Shown in pieces: positions 10,734 to 22,837 of a stretch of 64,000 nt of DNA. Under the pieces are notes generated by a model. That model saw only the letters and a list, made by a program, of their open reading frames with translations. It was not told the DNA's origin and did not search any database. The position numbers were made by a program, and so were the translations under genes. The stretch covers positions 246,443,575 to 246,507,574 of the forward strand of contig NC_066579.1 in assembly GCF_024323335.1 (NCBI RefSeq). The letters run 5' to 3'. The DNA comes from Lathyrus oleraceus. Lineage: Eukaryota > Streptophyta > Magnoliopsida > Fabales > Fabaceae. The stretch's first letter is position 1, and the number at the start of each line of letters is the position of its first letter.

Positions 10734-10960
10734 TCAGACACCTGGCAAAAACCTGCTTATGCAAATGATGCATGAAATGCAGTGCTTGATTATTTTGATT
10801 TTCCAAGGAACTTACTATATCATTTGCAAATATATAAATTGAAATGACAATTACAATAACTTTGATATTACCAAAAATCTCTTTTCATTTATAAAAATTG
10901 GAAGGATTACACTGAGTACAATTTCAAAAACCAAAATAAAAGATACAAGAGGAAAGGATA

Positions 10961-12472
10961 CTAGTCATCCTAAGGATCCCTAACAACGGTGTCAGCAGAT
11001 CTGGCTGAAGGCTCGTACTTCCTTCGAATGCGACGAATCTCGGTCTCAAAGGAAGCCTTCATCCGAGTCTTCTCGAGGACAAGCTGGTCAAAAATCTTCT
11101 TCCAAGCAATGGAAGGCTAAGGCATACTAGAAGATGAAACCTCTGGCTCTGTCTGTCTCTTCTTCACTCGGTCTTCAAGTAGCTCAATCAGTGCATCTTT
11201 GTCCTTAGACTCCAACTACAACTCTTCATGCTTCTTGCTCAAAGCATGGAAATGCTCTTCCCACATATCCTTCTCTTGCTTCATCTTGATGAGCACGTCT
11301 TCTAACTCCTCTACATCTTGATTAGGGAGAGTTAATGGATCAACCACAACCATAGACATAGGTCTTTCACAAGGATAAGGCATTTTGAATTCCAAAGCTC
11401 TCTTCTTCACCCAAAGAGTGTAAGCTTCCAAAGCTACACAATTACGCGGACCAAGCTCAGATCTTCCTTTCCTATGCACATTATGCCAAGCATGCACAAT
11501 CTTTTGCTTCAAATGTTGGGGATCTTTACCCTCTTGATAGAAAAGACCTTCTAACAACATGTTATTAGGCTTGTCTCTCAAGGGGAACCCAAGTTGACGA
11601 CGAGCCAAAGCAGGGTTGTAGTTAATTCCTCCTTGTGTACCAATGAGGGGCACATTAGAGAATTCACCACAACTTTCAATGATCTCCAAACTGCTTAAGG
11701 ACGGATCATACCAAACTATATCATCATTAGTGAGAGACATAAGTCTCTGAGACCATCTTAGACATTGTTTGTTCTCCACAAAAGCAGACGTCTGAGGCAA
11801 GGGCGAAATAAACCACTTGTACAGAAGAGTAATGCAATAGACAATCGTTCCACCACCTTTAGAGTTCCTTAGATGCAAAGAGAAATACCTATCACCCAAC
11901 AGAGTTGGCACAGGATTCCCAATCAATAAAAGTCTAATGGCGTTAACATTAACAAAACCGTCAATGTTAGGGAACAAAAGTAATCCATAGATGAGCAACA
12001 CAAATATAACTTCAAAAGCATCCACACTACCAGCTTGAGCAAAAATGGTAGCTTCCTTGATGAGGAAAACAGATGGCAATCCAAATAGCCCTCCTTTCTT
12101 CTCCCAATGAGCCTCTATCTCAGACTTCTTCAAGTGAAGAGCTTCAGCAATAATACTAGATCTGGGGATCTCCTCCAATCCACTAAAAGGTACTCTACTA
12201 GAAACCGGTATCCCCAAAAGATGAGAATAATCCTCAAAGGTAGGAACAAGCTGAAAATCTGGGAAAGTGAAACAATGGTAGAGAGGATCATAGAACTGTA
12301 CCAATACACTCAACAATCCTTCCACTACATCAGCAAACAAAATGGACAGAAGATTCCCATGATGTTGTTTGAAGTCTAAGGGATCTAATACAAAAGATGC
12401 TAGCTTCCTTAACTCTTTCAAGTCGGGACATCTGAAACTGTACTTCTTAGTGTTCCTTCGTCCATAATCCAT
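10961..12472 (-). pseudogene. Ogre A ORF1 protein, unknown function
   Basis: The frame starts at ATG 12472-12470 (M-D-Y-G-R-R-N-T-K-K) and runs 503 codons to 10961, with in-frame TAG at 11218-11216, 11119-11117 and 10972-10970. The first stretch of 418 codons is uninterrupted. It lies between the primer site and gag, the place of ORF1 in Ogre. Conserved blocks shared with Ogre B include K-Y-S-F-R, V-Q-F-Y-D-P-L-Y, L-L-I-Y-G-L, L-F-P-N-I-D and A-R-R-Q-L-G-F-P-L. The C-terminal part is charged and probably coiled coil. The length and motifs suggest a plant-mobile-domain-like or DUF-type fold, but I cannot assign a function. All three stops look like CAG to TAG changes. Confidence 0.82.
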
Positions 12473-13313
12473 GGTCTGAAAATATTTGCAAATGATACCT
12501 TAGTTCCTTGAAATTTTGTGTGATGAATGTTATGATGCGCATGAAATGCATGAATGTAACAATCACAAGTAACAGATTACACACAAGGCAAACAAAGGTC
12601 AAGGGATGAATCAGATCATTGTCAAGATCAGTCATCCATTTTGGTGGATTATGGTTTACACCTTATCAACACCCAAGTTCTATTGATATTGACAAGACTT
12701 GATTGGATCAACCAAGAATCAAGGGTTTGTTGCAAGTCACGAGCATGGAGTTTGGGTAAGAACCATCCCAAAGGAGTGAACTAAGGATAAAACCTGTAGA
12801 TCATGTTCTAAAAAGATCCCAGAGTCTTAATTCTACCTATCGAATATTACAGGTTAAGATGACTGACTCATCGACCCATAATATTCTCAAGAGAAACTCG
12901 TCTGATTGTAGTATCACGTAACAAATGTTATCAAGTCTACACCTGAACAGTTTCCGCACTACGTCCTAAATAGGCCAAGAGGGGTTAAATGTTCTAAGGT
13001 CCTCAGCTTCTCAGACCCAATTAGAAATAGTAATGCCTAACCACAAATACTTGTGTGACATTTCCAAAGCCAAAGGAGTCTCCACTGAGCAGATGGATCT
13101 CAAGCCAACCTATTAAGGACTACTCCACACAAGTCGAACATGACTATACCATCCTCCTATCTTAATTGCAGTCAAGTTCGGGTTAGAACTTATCTCACCA
13201 CTCAGAGATCACCAAGCACAACAAGCAAATTATATCACACATACATATATACAAACATCACATATATACAAATACATTCACACAAAAAGTAGGCTAAACC
13301 CACTGGAGACTAC
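12473..13313 (-). other. Leader (5' UTR) of Ogre A
   Basis: This is non-coding sequence between the primer site and ORF1. It is clearly related to the leader of Ogre B (51735-52634), for example the block ccattttggtggattatgg near 12635 and gtcacgagcatggag near 12737. A packaging signal would be expected here, but none can be pointed to. Confidence 0.7.
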
Positions 13314-13331
13314 TCCCCAGCAGAGTCGCCA
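13314..13331 (-). promoter_or_regulatory. Primer binding site of Ogre A
   Basis: The minus strand reads TGGCGACTCTGCTGGGGA, nine bases after the LTR end. It is identical to the site in Ogre B. From memory, Ogre elements are primed by a tRNA-Arg; I did not check the tRNA match. Confidence 0.8.
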
Positions 13332-13340
13332 CTAAATTTC

Positions 13341-16300
13341 TGTAGCGGGAAATTCATGATCATGAAGCTATTGACAAGCCAGAGATTAATTAACAAGAGT
13401 CGCCACCGCGCTTTTATTGTTTCCAAGGGAAAAGGGAAAAAAGTACGGACAAAACCCAATTAGTAAGAAGTTTTCAAATAAAAACTAATAAAAATCAGAG
13501 ATCACAAGTAAGGGGGTTGGTTACACAGAGGGAAGGTGTTAGCACCCAAAGTGTCATAGGTACTCCTAGGAGGCCCTTTTTGTATGCATATGTATTTTGT
13601 ACAAAGTGATATTTATAAACAAATAGAATGGAGGGATGGGAAAAGATTTCATTAATTATATTTTTGTGTTTGAGAAGACCTTCGGTCTTGTGCCTACGTA
13701 CCAACATAAAAATGAGGGATCAAAACCTCGTAGTTCGTGCTAGAAATTTCAAAATGAGTTGGTTGGTTTTAACAAAAATTTAAATTTGAAAGGCACAGAG
13801 GCCTAAAGATGGTTTGAATGAGTTGGTTCTTTTTGGCTTTTTGAAAGTTTAAGTCAAGTATAGTTAGATTCATTTACAAGTTTGATTTAAGAAAAGAAGT
13901 TTGAAAATGCAATGGCATAAGGCCAAAGTTTCTACCTTTTTTGTAAAAGTGGTCAAAGTTTAGAACAAAATAGTTCACACAAAGAAGGTTTTTAAAAATG
14001 GAGGGAGAGATTTTGAAATTAAAGAAATGGAGAGAAGATGAAGAGACTACCCTAGATACAAGAAATTAAAAGTTTAAAGTTGAAAAGATCTGATCAAATG
14101 GGAGCAATCCAATAGACAAGTATGTCAATAGAAACCCAAAATTCCCTTGGAACTTTTTTAGAATCAAGCAACACACAAATTCACAATTATATCAATCTTG
14201 AAGAGCAAAGGCATCAAATAAAGATGGCCTCATCCAAGCTTATCCACTTCATGATCTTCTTCAAAATAACCTATGTAGCAAATGAATTCCATAAGTCACA
14301 GGTTCAACATAACAGCTTAACAATGATCAATGTTGCAGATGAATCTGGAGAGGTCTAGAATGATGTATAAGATGAATTCAAACTTGCAAGTTCTTGGTTC
14401 TTCAATAAATTGGCATTGTCCAAGTCCATTAGCAAATGACGGTTGCCTAAATTCTAAGTCCAATTGGGCAAGATCAAAACAACAGTCCACTCAAATTGTC
14501 TTTTAGGGTTTTTGTTATTATTATGTACATTAATGGTCAAAGACCAATCAAACAAATAAAGCAACAAAGTATATCACACAATATGGTCCAAGTGGACAAA
14601 GTGAAAATTGCATAAACATAAACAATTAGAATGATATGTACAATGACAAATGGTAATAGAATAATAAAAGTAAATTGCATTAAAAGTAAAAGCTTGAAAG
14701 TAAAAGTTAATGGTTAGTAGGTTAATAGTCTGTTTTGTTTTGCTTTTTTGATTTCAAGACATTCTTTGGGGAACACTCAACCCACTTTCCACAAGCATGG
14801 ACCCTTGAACCAAAACATCTTCCAAAGGAAGGAAAGAAGGCCAAGTTTCCACACAATACCATGGAAGAGGGGAGACTTACAATCTCACTAACTAGAATGC
14901 TTATGCCTTTTATGTTACAAATTTAGCGCTATGTTAAGCAATCGTAATTGGACTTATGTAGAAGTCACAACTATTTGAGGTCCGGCAATAAACTTTTGGT
15001 GTTAATGCATGTTGGAAACATAGTATTAAGAACTATGTTCATTAAACATACCACATACAAAAAATATGCAAAGGTGTGGCCTAATCTCATCTATACTCAT
15101 GTTAATCTTTCAATCAACTAGCATTAGGATTTTGAGATGTCATTGGCCAATTGAAATGAATGGATGAAGAAGGGAAATTAGATGAAGAGGGTAAGGGATA
15201 AATGAGATCACAAATTGGTCAAAGGAGGACTTTTACCAAATAAATATTATTCATTCATTTTGGGAGATGGAATGTACATTCCATCAATCCCCTAAATCCA
15301 ATAATATTAACTTGACAAAGTCAAATCAACTTTGACCAAGGCCTAACAACAGATGAGAAACTCAAATAAGGCAATCTAAATGGTCTACAAAATTAAAATG
15401 ACATTTATTCAATTAAAAATATTAAAATAATGCATTAAATTCAAATATGTTTTGTCCAAATCCTAAAATCACATCAAAACACCAAATAAATGGCCATGTG
15501 ATTTATCATAGGTCAAACAAGGTCAAAGGACCTTGGATAAAAAATTTCATAATTTTTGGACACTTAAAAATATTTTTAAACAATTAAAAACAAATGAAAA
15601 ATAAATTAATTCATGAAAAATATTAATAATGATCCAAAAAATAATTTTAATTCAGAATATGAAAGAGAAAAATATTTGGAAATTTTTGGTGAAAGTCCCA
15701 TATTTTTTGGACCAATATTAAATGAATTATGAATTATTGAAGAAAATAGAATTAAATGGAAAATCAGAAAATGCTGAAATACGTGGACCATCAGATCTCC
15801 CTCATTAATTGAGGCGGCATATCCGATGATCCACGGCACGCGTTCCACCAACACGTGAGTCAACTGCATGGCAAACTTGTTAATCAAAAGGAACGGTTGA
15901 GATTATAACGTGGAGCAAGGATCACATGGTCTAGACTTGAGACAACTCATCACCGGAGCCAGAGCTCCGGTTGTCTTCTCCGGCGAGCTTCACCGGACTG
16001 GTCATCATCAACCATCACCAAAATTTCAAACAGGGACATGGTTTTAAAGAGAAAACATCACTGAGCACGAATATCACCTCCATTTCTTCCAATTCCAACT
16101 ATATTTAGAGATATGTGAAATTGAAAAATGAGGTTTATGATCTGAGTTGCTTCGATTCAGCATCAAAACAACTCAAACACCTTGCCTACATTGGTAGGAC
16201 TTCAGCCAACACAATAATCAAGAGAATTGAGCAAGAAACAAGGAGAATCGAAGAGATCAAATTTTCTGTAAATTACCTTCAATGGAGGTCTGAGATTGCT

Positions 16301-18048
16301 AGATCTTGATCTAAATCGTGTTTTGCTTCATTCCAATTGCTTGCAGAAGTGGAATGGAAAGGCTTAGAATCAATGGACTCCTGGAGAATTGAATTCCAAA
16401 ACAGTGGAGATTCATGCTCAAATTCAACTAAATATCTAAGGTTTATCCTCTTGGTATGAAGGGTTTTCTGTGGGGAATCAAAGTTGGCACAATGTGTGTG
16501 TTAATTCTGATCACAAGAGCTTCACTTTATAGAGAATTCAAATGATAATTGTACACTCCTTCAAGTTTCCAATTTTGGCAAAATGATGTAAGCAAGATGC
16601 ATGGGCGCGCATAGGCCCATGAAATGATTGTCCAAAAGTCCGAAATGAAGTCCAGATGCACTGGAGGTGGATTGGATTGCAAGACAATTGAGCATTATTG
16701 TTTGAAGTTTGATCCATGACACATGATACCAGCCTGTTTAAGCCATGCGCAACCTATGCATTTCTCATCCAAAATGCATAAATTTTAGCTCTTTGGAAAG
16801 GTGAGATCAAGAGGAACACGTTTTATGTTGAACACTTTTTGATTTGGAGCTTAGAACTTGGAGGTATTTGAGGTGGAAGTTTGGAAAAATTTGACATATT
16901 GAAAATTTTCTAAGTGTCAAGCCATATGTCTCAATATTCCACCTTCCTTAACTTTTTATAGGAGCTTCAAATTAGAAAAGTGTCTTCATCAAAATTGTAG
17001 CTCTCTTAAATACATTAAAAATGGTAAGCCATTTCATGTCATTTGGATTTGAAATGATAGAGTTATGCATTTTTGAAGTTTGGCAAAATTACTTGATCAA
17101 TGGTATAGGTCAAAAGTGACCTATAATGTAGCCTCATATCACATGTGCAAAGAAGTTGAAATAGTTCCCACTCCAAACATCAAAGTTGAAGTAGACACAT
17201 TGAATTTGATTGTGCAACTTGGAAATATTTCATCTCATAAAAATTGAGCAAGTTATGGCCTTGGGAATTTGACTTTCAATTTAGGGTTTAGACAAAATGA
17301 CCTATAATGTTTCAACATAGGAAATGATTTTCCAAGCAAAAATATCTCTAGGTCTAAACGTGAAAGTTGTTTATAATGTCAATTAGAGTAAGTTTTCTCT
17401 TGGAATAATTTTCATATGGTGAAAATTGTAGGAGATAGGGTCTAGGGAGACCCAGTTTTGATCAGATGAATTCATCTGGCCAACCACCATCAACCAAGTT
17501 GCTAACCTTCAATTATATTGACTTTATTGGCTCATGGTAGATCATATATGCATAAGATGATGAAATTTTAAGTTTCCCTTGATAAGTTTGATCAATTGGT
17601 GAGATAGCTTGTTGGAGAAGTTACTCAAGATACCCAGTCAAACTAGGGTTTCCAAGGCAGATCACCCTTAAACTCTTGAAACAAACTTGATCAATATAAC
17701 ATGTAGAGAACATTGGGACTCATATATGATGCTCATAACCATTCTTGGATCAATTCTTGATTGTGCTCTTTGTTCATGAGGGTTTCAAACCCTAGATGTG
17801 ATCAATGAATCAAGGAAATCATGTCCCTTACCTACAAAAGAGTTAGATAGATACAAAGGCATATTTTTGGTATTTTTGGTTAGTGAAATGATAATATACA
17901 AGTATGATATAATCACAAAGAGTTTGGTGATCTCTCCCAAAACAAACCCAATGAAAGAGGGGTAAGGAGGATGCCAAGGTATGATCCCAATGCTAATGCT
18001 TATGATGAAATGCATGAGGGATCTTAGGGTCAAAATTGGGGTCTTACA
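13341..18048 (-). repeat. 5' LTR of Ogre A (4708 bp)
   Basis: On the minus strand it starts TGTAAGACCCCAATTTTGAC and ends TTCCCGCTACA (TGTA...TACA). It lies next to the primer site on its left, and the gag of element C resumes directly on its right at 18049. It holds a TATA box (16525-16531), a GC-rich segment with a 20 bp inverted repeat (15952-15971), and the conserved module TACGTAGGCA/GAACTACG near 13690-13740. It is close in sequence to the E2 LTR. No host gene is present; small frames are fortuitous. Confidence 0.92.
16525..16531 (-). promoter_or_regulatory. TATA box in the Ogre A LTR
   Basis: The minus strand reads CTATAAAGTG about 1.5 kb into the LTR. The TATA boxes of Ogre B and E2 lie at the equivalent place. 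Confidence 0.6.
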
Positions 18049-19181
18049 CCAGTGCCTTGGAATTATGAGACCACAATGTATTTGGGAGGGAAAGAAATCC
18101 GCACTCCTGATACAGATATCGTCAACATCGCTGAAACGGGAGGCATGACTCGAAGTGGCTGTGTATTCGCTCTTAAGTACACTCCTAGGGTGTCTCCAGC
18201 ACCCACAGTTGTCTCGCCTAAAAAGAAGGAAACTCCTACGCCGACTCCGCAGGCAGGGGCAACTGTACTCGCCACTCTGAACATGACGACTGCTCCGGTA
18301 TCGACGAAAGTTATTGACAATGATAAAGTTGCAGAGGCCGAAGCGTCCGAGGATCACAAGAGGAGTATCACCTTTGAGGAAAGTCAGGAGTTCCTCAAGC
18401 TGATCAAAAAGAGTGACTTCAAGATTGTTTAACAGTTGAACCAAACGCCTTCCAAGGGGCCTGAAATGAGAACCAGTGCATTGATTGTTAGAGCTTTTGA
18501 CGGTTCCCGAAGGCAGGTAATTGGGGAGGTCGATTATCCTATCTGTGTTGGACCACATCAGTTCGATATCACTTTCCAAGTCATGGACATCAACCCAACC
18601 TACAATTGTTTGTTGGGCCGACCATGGATTCATGCCGCTGGGGCAATCACTTCTACTTTGCACCAGAAGTTGAAGTACTTGATAGATGACAAACTGGTAA
18701 TTGTGTGTGGGGAAGAAGATTTATTAATCAGTGAACTCTCCTCCTTCAGATATGTTGAAACAGACGAGGGGATCGTCGAGGTTCCGCTCCACTGTCTAGA
18801 ATTTGAAGATGTCAGTTCCGCCTCCGCCAACAACAACCAATCATCCGCTACCATCCTATGCTCAGCGAAGAGTGCCAAGCAGACATTGGAGAAATGCCCA
18901 CTTCCCGGTTGGGGCAAGGTCGTCAATGTGGTAGAAAAGCGCGACAGGTTTGGTATCGGTTATCACCCGGTAATACGCAGGGTGAGTTTGAAGAAAAAGC
19001 AATTCAACTCGGTCAAGTTCAACAGTGCCGACTATCAAAGTGAGCATACTGTGGCGGTCATCGGAGAGTCCAATGGTAACAATGGTAACGACCACCGTGA
19101 TACCTATGGTGTACTCGGAAAAAACGTAATGCATTTTGTTTTCTCTGTCCCTCGTCCCTGCCCGAGACGAGAGGATAGCTT
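18049..19181 (+). pseudogene. Element C gag end and protease lacking its active site
   Basis: A gag C-terminal segment (G-G-M-T-R-S-G-C-V-F) runs to TAA at 18430-18432 and continues in the same frame as protease. Near 18462 the frame passes from T-P-S-K directly to G-P-E-M-R. About 0.3 kb present in Ogre A is missing, including the catalytic D-T-G and the flap start. The rest of the protease (V-M-D-I-N-P, G-R-P-W-I-H) is open for about 240 codons to the intron donor. It cannot act as a protease. It ends in R-E-D-S-L at the splice site. Confidence 0.85.
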
Positions 19182-19367
19182 GTAAGGGCCCCCATGTTTA
19201 AAAGTATTATGTGAATAAATAAAAGTACTTTTTGCATAAGAAATTGGTGTTCCCTTTTATTTTAGTTTTTTTTCTTTTTGTTTCACTAAAAACAAATGGC
19301 AAAAGTTTTCTCTTCCTTTTTCCACTTTTCTAAAAAAAACATACTAAAATAAGCTCATCATATGCAG
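19182..19367 (+). other. Intron between protease and RT in element C (186 bp)
   Basis: The donor is AGCTT|GTAAGG and the acceptor ATATGCAG|A. The AT-rich segment lacks coding potential. Joining the ends keeps one open frame from the protease (E-D-S-L) into the RT linker (E-N-K-N-I-D-Y-D-M-A). The unspliced frame stops at the TAA within the donor. The site and phase match the introns of Ogre A and B. Confidence 0.72.
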
Positions 19368-21095
19368 AGAAAATAAAAACATTGATTACGACATGGCTAA
19401 AATCAACTATGAACCTGGACTTCCAATCAACCAAGCTGAAGACGACAGTGAGGAAGATTGCGAATTACCAGCTGAACTAGCATGACTCCTTGAGCACGAA
19501 GAAAAAGAGATTCAGCCATACAAAGAACCAGTGGATGTCATTAACTTGGGTTCTGAAACTGACAAAAAAAAGGTAAAAGTTAGGGCATCTCTTGCCAAGC
19601 ATGTGCACTCCGAGTTGGTAGATTTGTTACGTGAATATGTGGACGTCTTTGCTTGATCGTATCAAGATATGCCAGGATTAGACACCAGCATTGTTGAACA
19701 TCACCTACCACTCAAGCCCGAATATCCTCCAGTCAAGCAGAAGCTCAGAAGGACCAGACCGATATGGCGCTCAAGATGAAGGAAGAAGTTAAAAGCAGCT
19801 AGATGCTGGCTTCTTAGCCATTTATGAGTATCCGCAGTGGGTTGCTAATATCGTTCCAGTTCATAAGAAAGATGGGAAAGTCAGAATGTGTGTGGACTAT
19901 CGAGACCTCAACAGAGCCAACCCAAAGGATGACTTCCCTTTGCCTCATATTGATGTTTTGGTCGACAAGACAACTCAATTCTCCTACTTTTCTTTCATGT
20001 ATGGGTTCTCCGGGTATAATTAGATAAAGATGTCACCAGACGATATGGAGAAGACAACCTTTATCACACCTTGGGGAACTTACTGCTACAAAGTCATGCC
20101 ATTCGGCTTGAAGAATGCAGGAGCAACATATCAACGCGCCATGGTAACACTCTTTCACGACATGATTCATGAAGAGATCAAGGTTTATGTGGACGACATG
20201 ATTGCCAAATCCATAACTGAGGAAGATCACCTGGTTAATCTGAGAAAGTTGTTTGTCAGACGCCGAAAGTTTAAACTGCGTCTAAATCCGGCTAAATGTA
20301 GTTTTGGGGTCCGATCAGGTAAACTTTTAGGTTTCATAGTCAGTCAGAAGGGTATTGAGGTTGATCCCGACAAAGTTCGAGCCATCCAAGATATGCCAGC
20401 TCCCCGAACAAAAAAAGAAGTCTGAGGCTTCCTTGGGCGACTTAATTACATCTCCAGATTCGTATCTCACTTAATAGCTACCTGCGAACCGATTTTCAAA
20501 TTGTTGAGAAAGAACCAATGGATTGTGTGGAACGACGATTGCCAATAGGCATTCGATAAAATAAAAAAATACTTGCAAGAACCACCAGTCCTGGTACCAC
20601 CGGTTCCAGGTAAGCCGCTTATTATGTATCTCACAGTGTTGGATGAATCCATGGGGTGCATTTTGGGTCAACACGACGACACATGCAAGAAAGAACATGC
20701 TATCTACTATCTCAGCAAGAAATTCACTGAATGTGAGATCCGATACTCACTTTTAGAGAATACTTGTTGTGCCTTGACTTGGGCTGCTCGACGCTTGAGA
20801 CAATATATGATTTTCCACACTACTTTATTGATATCCAAGATGGATCCGATAAAGTATATATTTGAAAAGCCTGCTGTTACTGCTAGAAGTGCCCGGTGGC
20901 AAATGTTGCTAACCGAGTATGATATACAGTACGTGACTCAGAAAGCAATAAAAGGGAGTGTTATGTCTGACTATCTAGCCCACCTGCCTGTTGAAGGCTA
21001 CCAACCATTGAGGTTTGACTTCCCTGATGAGGACATCATGTTTATCAGAGATTTTACTATGCCAGGCTTTGAGGTAAGCCCCGAGGAAGGCCCCG
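19368..21095 (+). pseudogene. Element C reverse transcriptase and first RNase H
   Basis: The linker and RT are broken by TGA at about 19484 and 19656, frameshifts near 19757 and 19793, TAG at 20021-20023, TGA at 20423-20425 and TAG near 20546. The RT keeps V-D-Y-R-D-L-N and Y-V-D-D, but the motif A aspartate is tyrosine (F-M-Y-G-F-S, TAT at 20000-20002). The RNase H half (from about 20573) is open and has L-D-E-S-M-G-C-I-L-G-Q and Y-Y-L-S-K-K-F; this first RNase H is known to be degenerate in Tat elements. It would synthesise the DNA copy of the element RNA and remove the RNA strand. It is inactive. Confidence 0.88.
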
Positions 21096-21500
21096 AACCA
21101 GGATCACGATGGACGCTCATGTTCGACGGTGCTTCCAATGCCCGAGGTCATGCTATAGGTGTTGTTATCACTTCTCCAACTGGTTTCCACATTCCCTTCA
21201 CGACTAAGTTATATTTTGACTGCACCAACAACATGGCAGAATATGAAGCATGTATCTACGGTTTAGAGGCGGCAATTGACTTGAGAATCAAAATCTTCGA
21301 GGTATTCAGTGATTCAGCTCTAGTAATCAGTCAAGTGAAAGGCGATTGGGAGACTCAGGATAGCAAGTTGATACCCTACAAAGAGCATATCAGAAAACTG
21401 ATACCCTATTTTGATGAAATCTCATTTCACCATATTTCTAGGGAAGAAAATCAGTTAGTAGACACTCTAGCTACGCTGGCATCTATGTTCAAAGTCAAAT
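21096..21500 (+). pseudogene. Element C archaeal-type RNase H
   Basis: This second RNase H domain is typical of the Tat lineage. Candidate catalytic residues are present: D in R-W-T-L-M-F-D-G-A, E in N-M-A-E-Y-E-A, D in S-D-S-A-L-V and D in L-V-D-T-L-A. The domain is open and in frame with the integrase downstream. It is listed as a pseudogene because the polyprotein it belongs to is broken on both sides. Confidence 0.85.
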
Positions 21501-21652
21501 GGAAGAATGAAGCACCATCCATTCAAATTGACCACTTAGATGAACCAACACATTGTCTAGCGATTGAGGCCGATCCTGACGATAAGCCTTGGTTCTACGA
21601 CATAAAGACATTTATGGAGAAACAAAAATATCTCGAGGGTATATCCATTACC

Positions 21653-22837
21653 GATAAGAAAGCTCTGAGAAGACTCTCTTCTAAGTTCTTCCTAAATGGT
21701 GATGTACTATACAAGAGGAATTATGATTCCGTACTGCTCAGATACGTGAATAGACACGAAGCTAGTACAATCATAAGGTCCATTCATGAAGGCTGCGAGG
21801 ATGTACATGCGAAGGGTCCTGCTATGGCCAAGAAGATTCTTCGGGCTGGTTATTATTAGACGACAATGGAAGTTCATTGTTACAACTTTGTGAAAAGATG
21901 CCATAAGTGCCAAATTTATGGTGGTAAGATCTTTGTACCACTAACTCCGTTGAATGTTCTAACTTCTCCATGGCCCTTTTCTATGTGGGGCATCGATATG
22001 ATTGGGATGATAAAACCCAAAGCTTCCAATGGACATCGATTCATCCTAGTCGCTATTGATTACTTCACGAAATGGGTCGAGGCTGCTTCATATGCTAATG
22101 TCACTCGACAAGTGGTTACCCGGTTTATCAAGAAAGAGATAATCTGCCGCTATGGAATACCTAGCAAGATCATCATTGACAATGCCAGTAACCTCAATAA
22201 CACTATGATGAGGGAGTTGTGCGAAGAATTTAAGATCGAGCACCACAACTCTTCACCATACCGGCCCAAGATGAATGGCTCTGTAGAAGCATCTAATAAG
22301 AATATCAAGAGGATCGTCCAGAAGATGGTCAAGACATACAAGGACTGGCATGAGATGTTACCTTTCGTTTTGCATGGATACAAAACGTCAGTCCGCACAT
22401 CCACTGGGGCAGCTCCGTACTCTCTGGTTTATGGAATGGAGGCCGTCCCACCGACCGACGTCGAGATTCCTTCACTCAAGGTCATCATGGAAGCAGATCT
22501 TGATGAAGACGAATGGGTTAAATCTCGGTATGACCATTTGAATCTAATTGAAGATAAGCGTTTGATGGCCGTCTGTCATGGTCAGTTATACCAAAGACGT
22601 CTCAAGCAAGCTTTTGATAAGAAGGTTCTTTCTCGGGCGTACCACGTTGGAGACCTCGTGCTCAAGAGATATTCTTCCATTCACTCGAACCCGCGAGGCA
22701 AATGGACTCCCAGCTATGAGGGACCTTTCGTAGTAAAAAAGGCCTTCTCATGTGGGTCTCTAATCCTCACAACAATGGATGGGGAAGATTTACCCTCTCC
22801 AGTGAATGCAGACTTAGTCAAAAAATATTATGCCTAA
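21653..22837 (+). pseudogene. Element C integrase, one in-frame stop
   Basis: The N-terminal zinc-binding region (H-E-A-S, then C-H-K-C-Q) is split by TAG at 21857-21859, where the relatives have W (Y-Y-W). The core has the D-D-E triad: G-I-D-M-I-G, I-I-I-D-N-A-S-N and S-V-E-A-S-N-K. The C-terminal part (G-K-W-T-P-S-Y-E-G-P) is complete and ends V-K-K-Y-Y-A. No chromodomain follows, as expected for Tat. Integrase would insert the DNA copy into the genome. A single nonsense change separates it from an open frame. Confidence 0.9.

Larger units (their letters stand above)
6878..18048 (-). mobile_element. Ogre A, Ty3/gypsy Tat-lineage retrotransposon (5' part)
   Basis: Read on the minus strand it holds a 4.7 kb 5' LTR, primer site, leader, ORF1, gag, protease, intron and RT, cut at 6877/6878 by the second Athila-like element. 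ORF1 before gag, very long LTRs and an intron between protease and RT are the defining traits of Ogre. The right end at 18048 lies inside the gag of element C, so A inserted there. The remaining RT, RNase H, integrase and 3' LTR are left of the window. Confidence 0.9.

Noticed and set aside
10961..12472. ORF1 as a captured host gene
   Set aside because: The same protein sits at the same place between primer site and gag in two separate Ogre elements, so it is an element gene.
13314..13331. tRNA gene fragments at the primer sites
   Set aside because: Only an 18-base match to a tRNA 3' end is present, in the position of a primer binding site, without the rest of a tRNA.
17785..18663. 292-codon open frame on the minus strand
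   Set aside because: It spans the Ogre A LTR end and runs antisense to the gag-protease of element C. Its content is the reverse of known coding sequence plus LTR.
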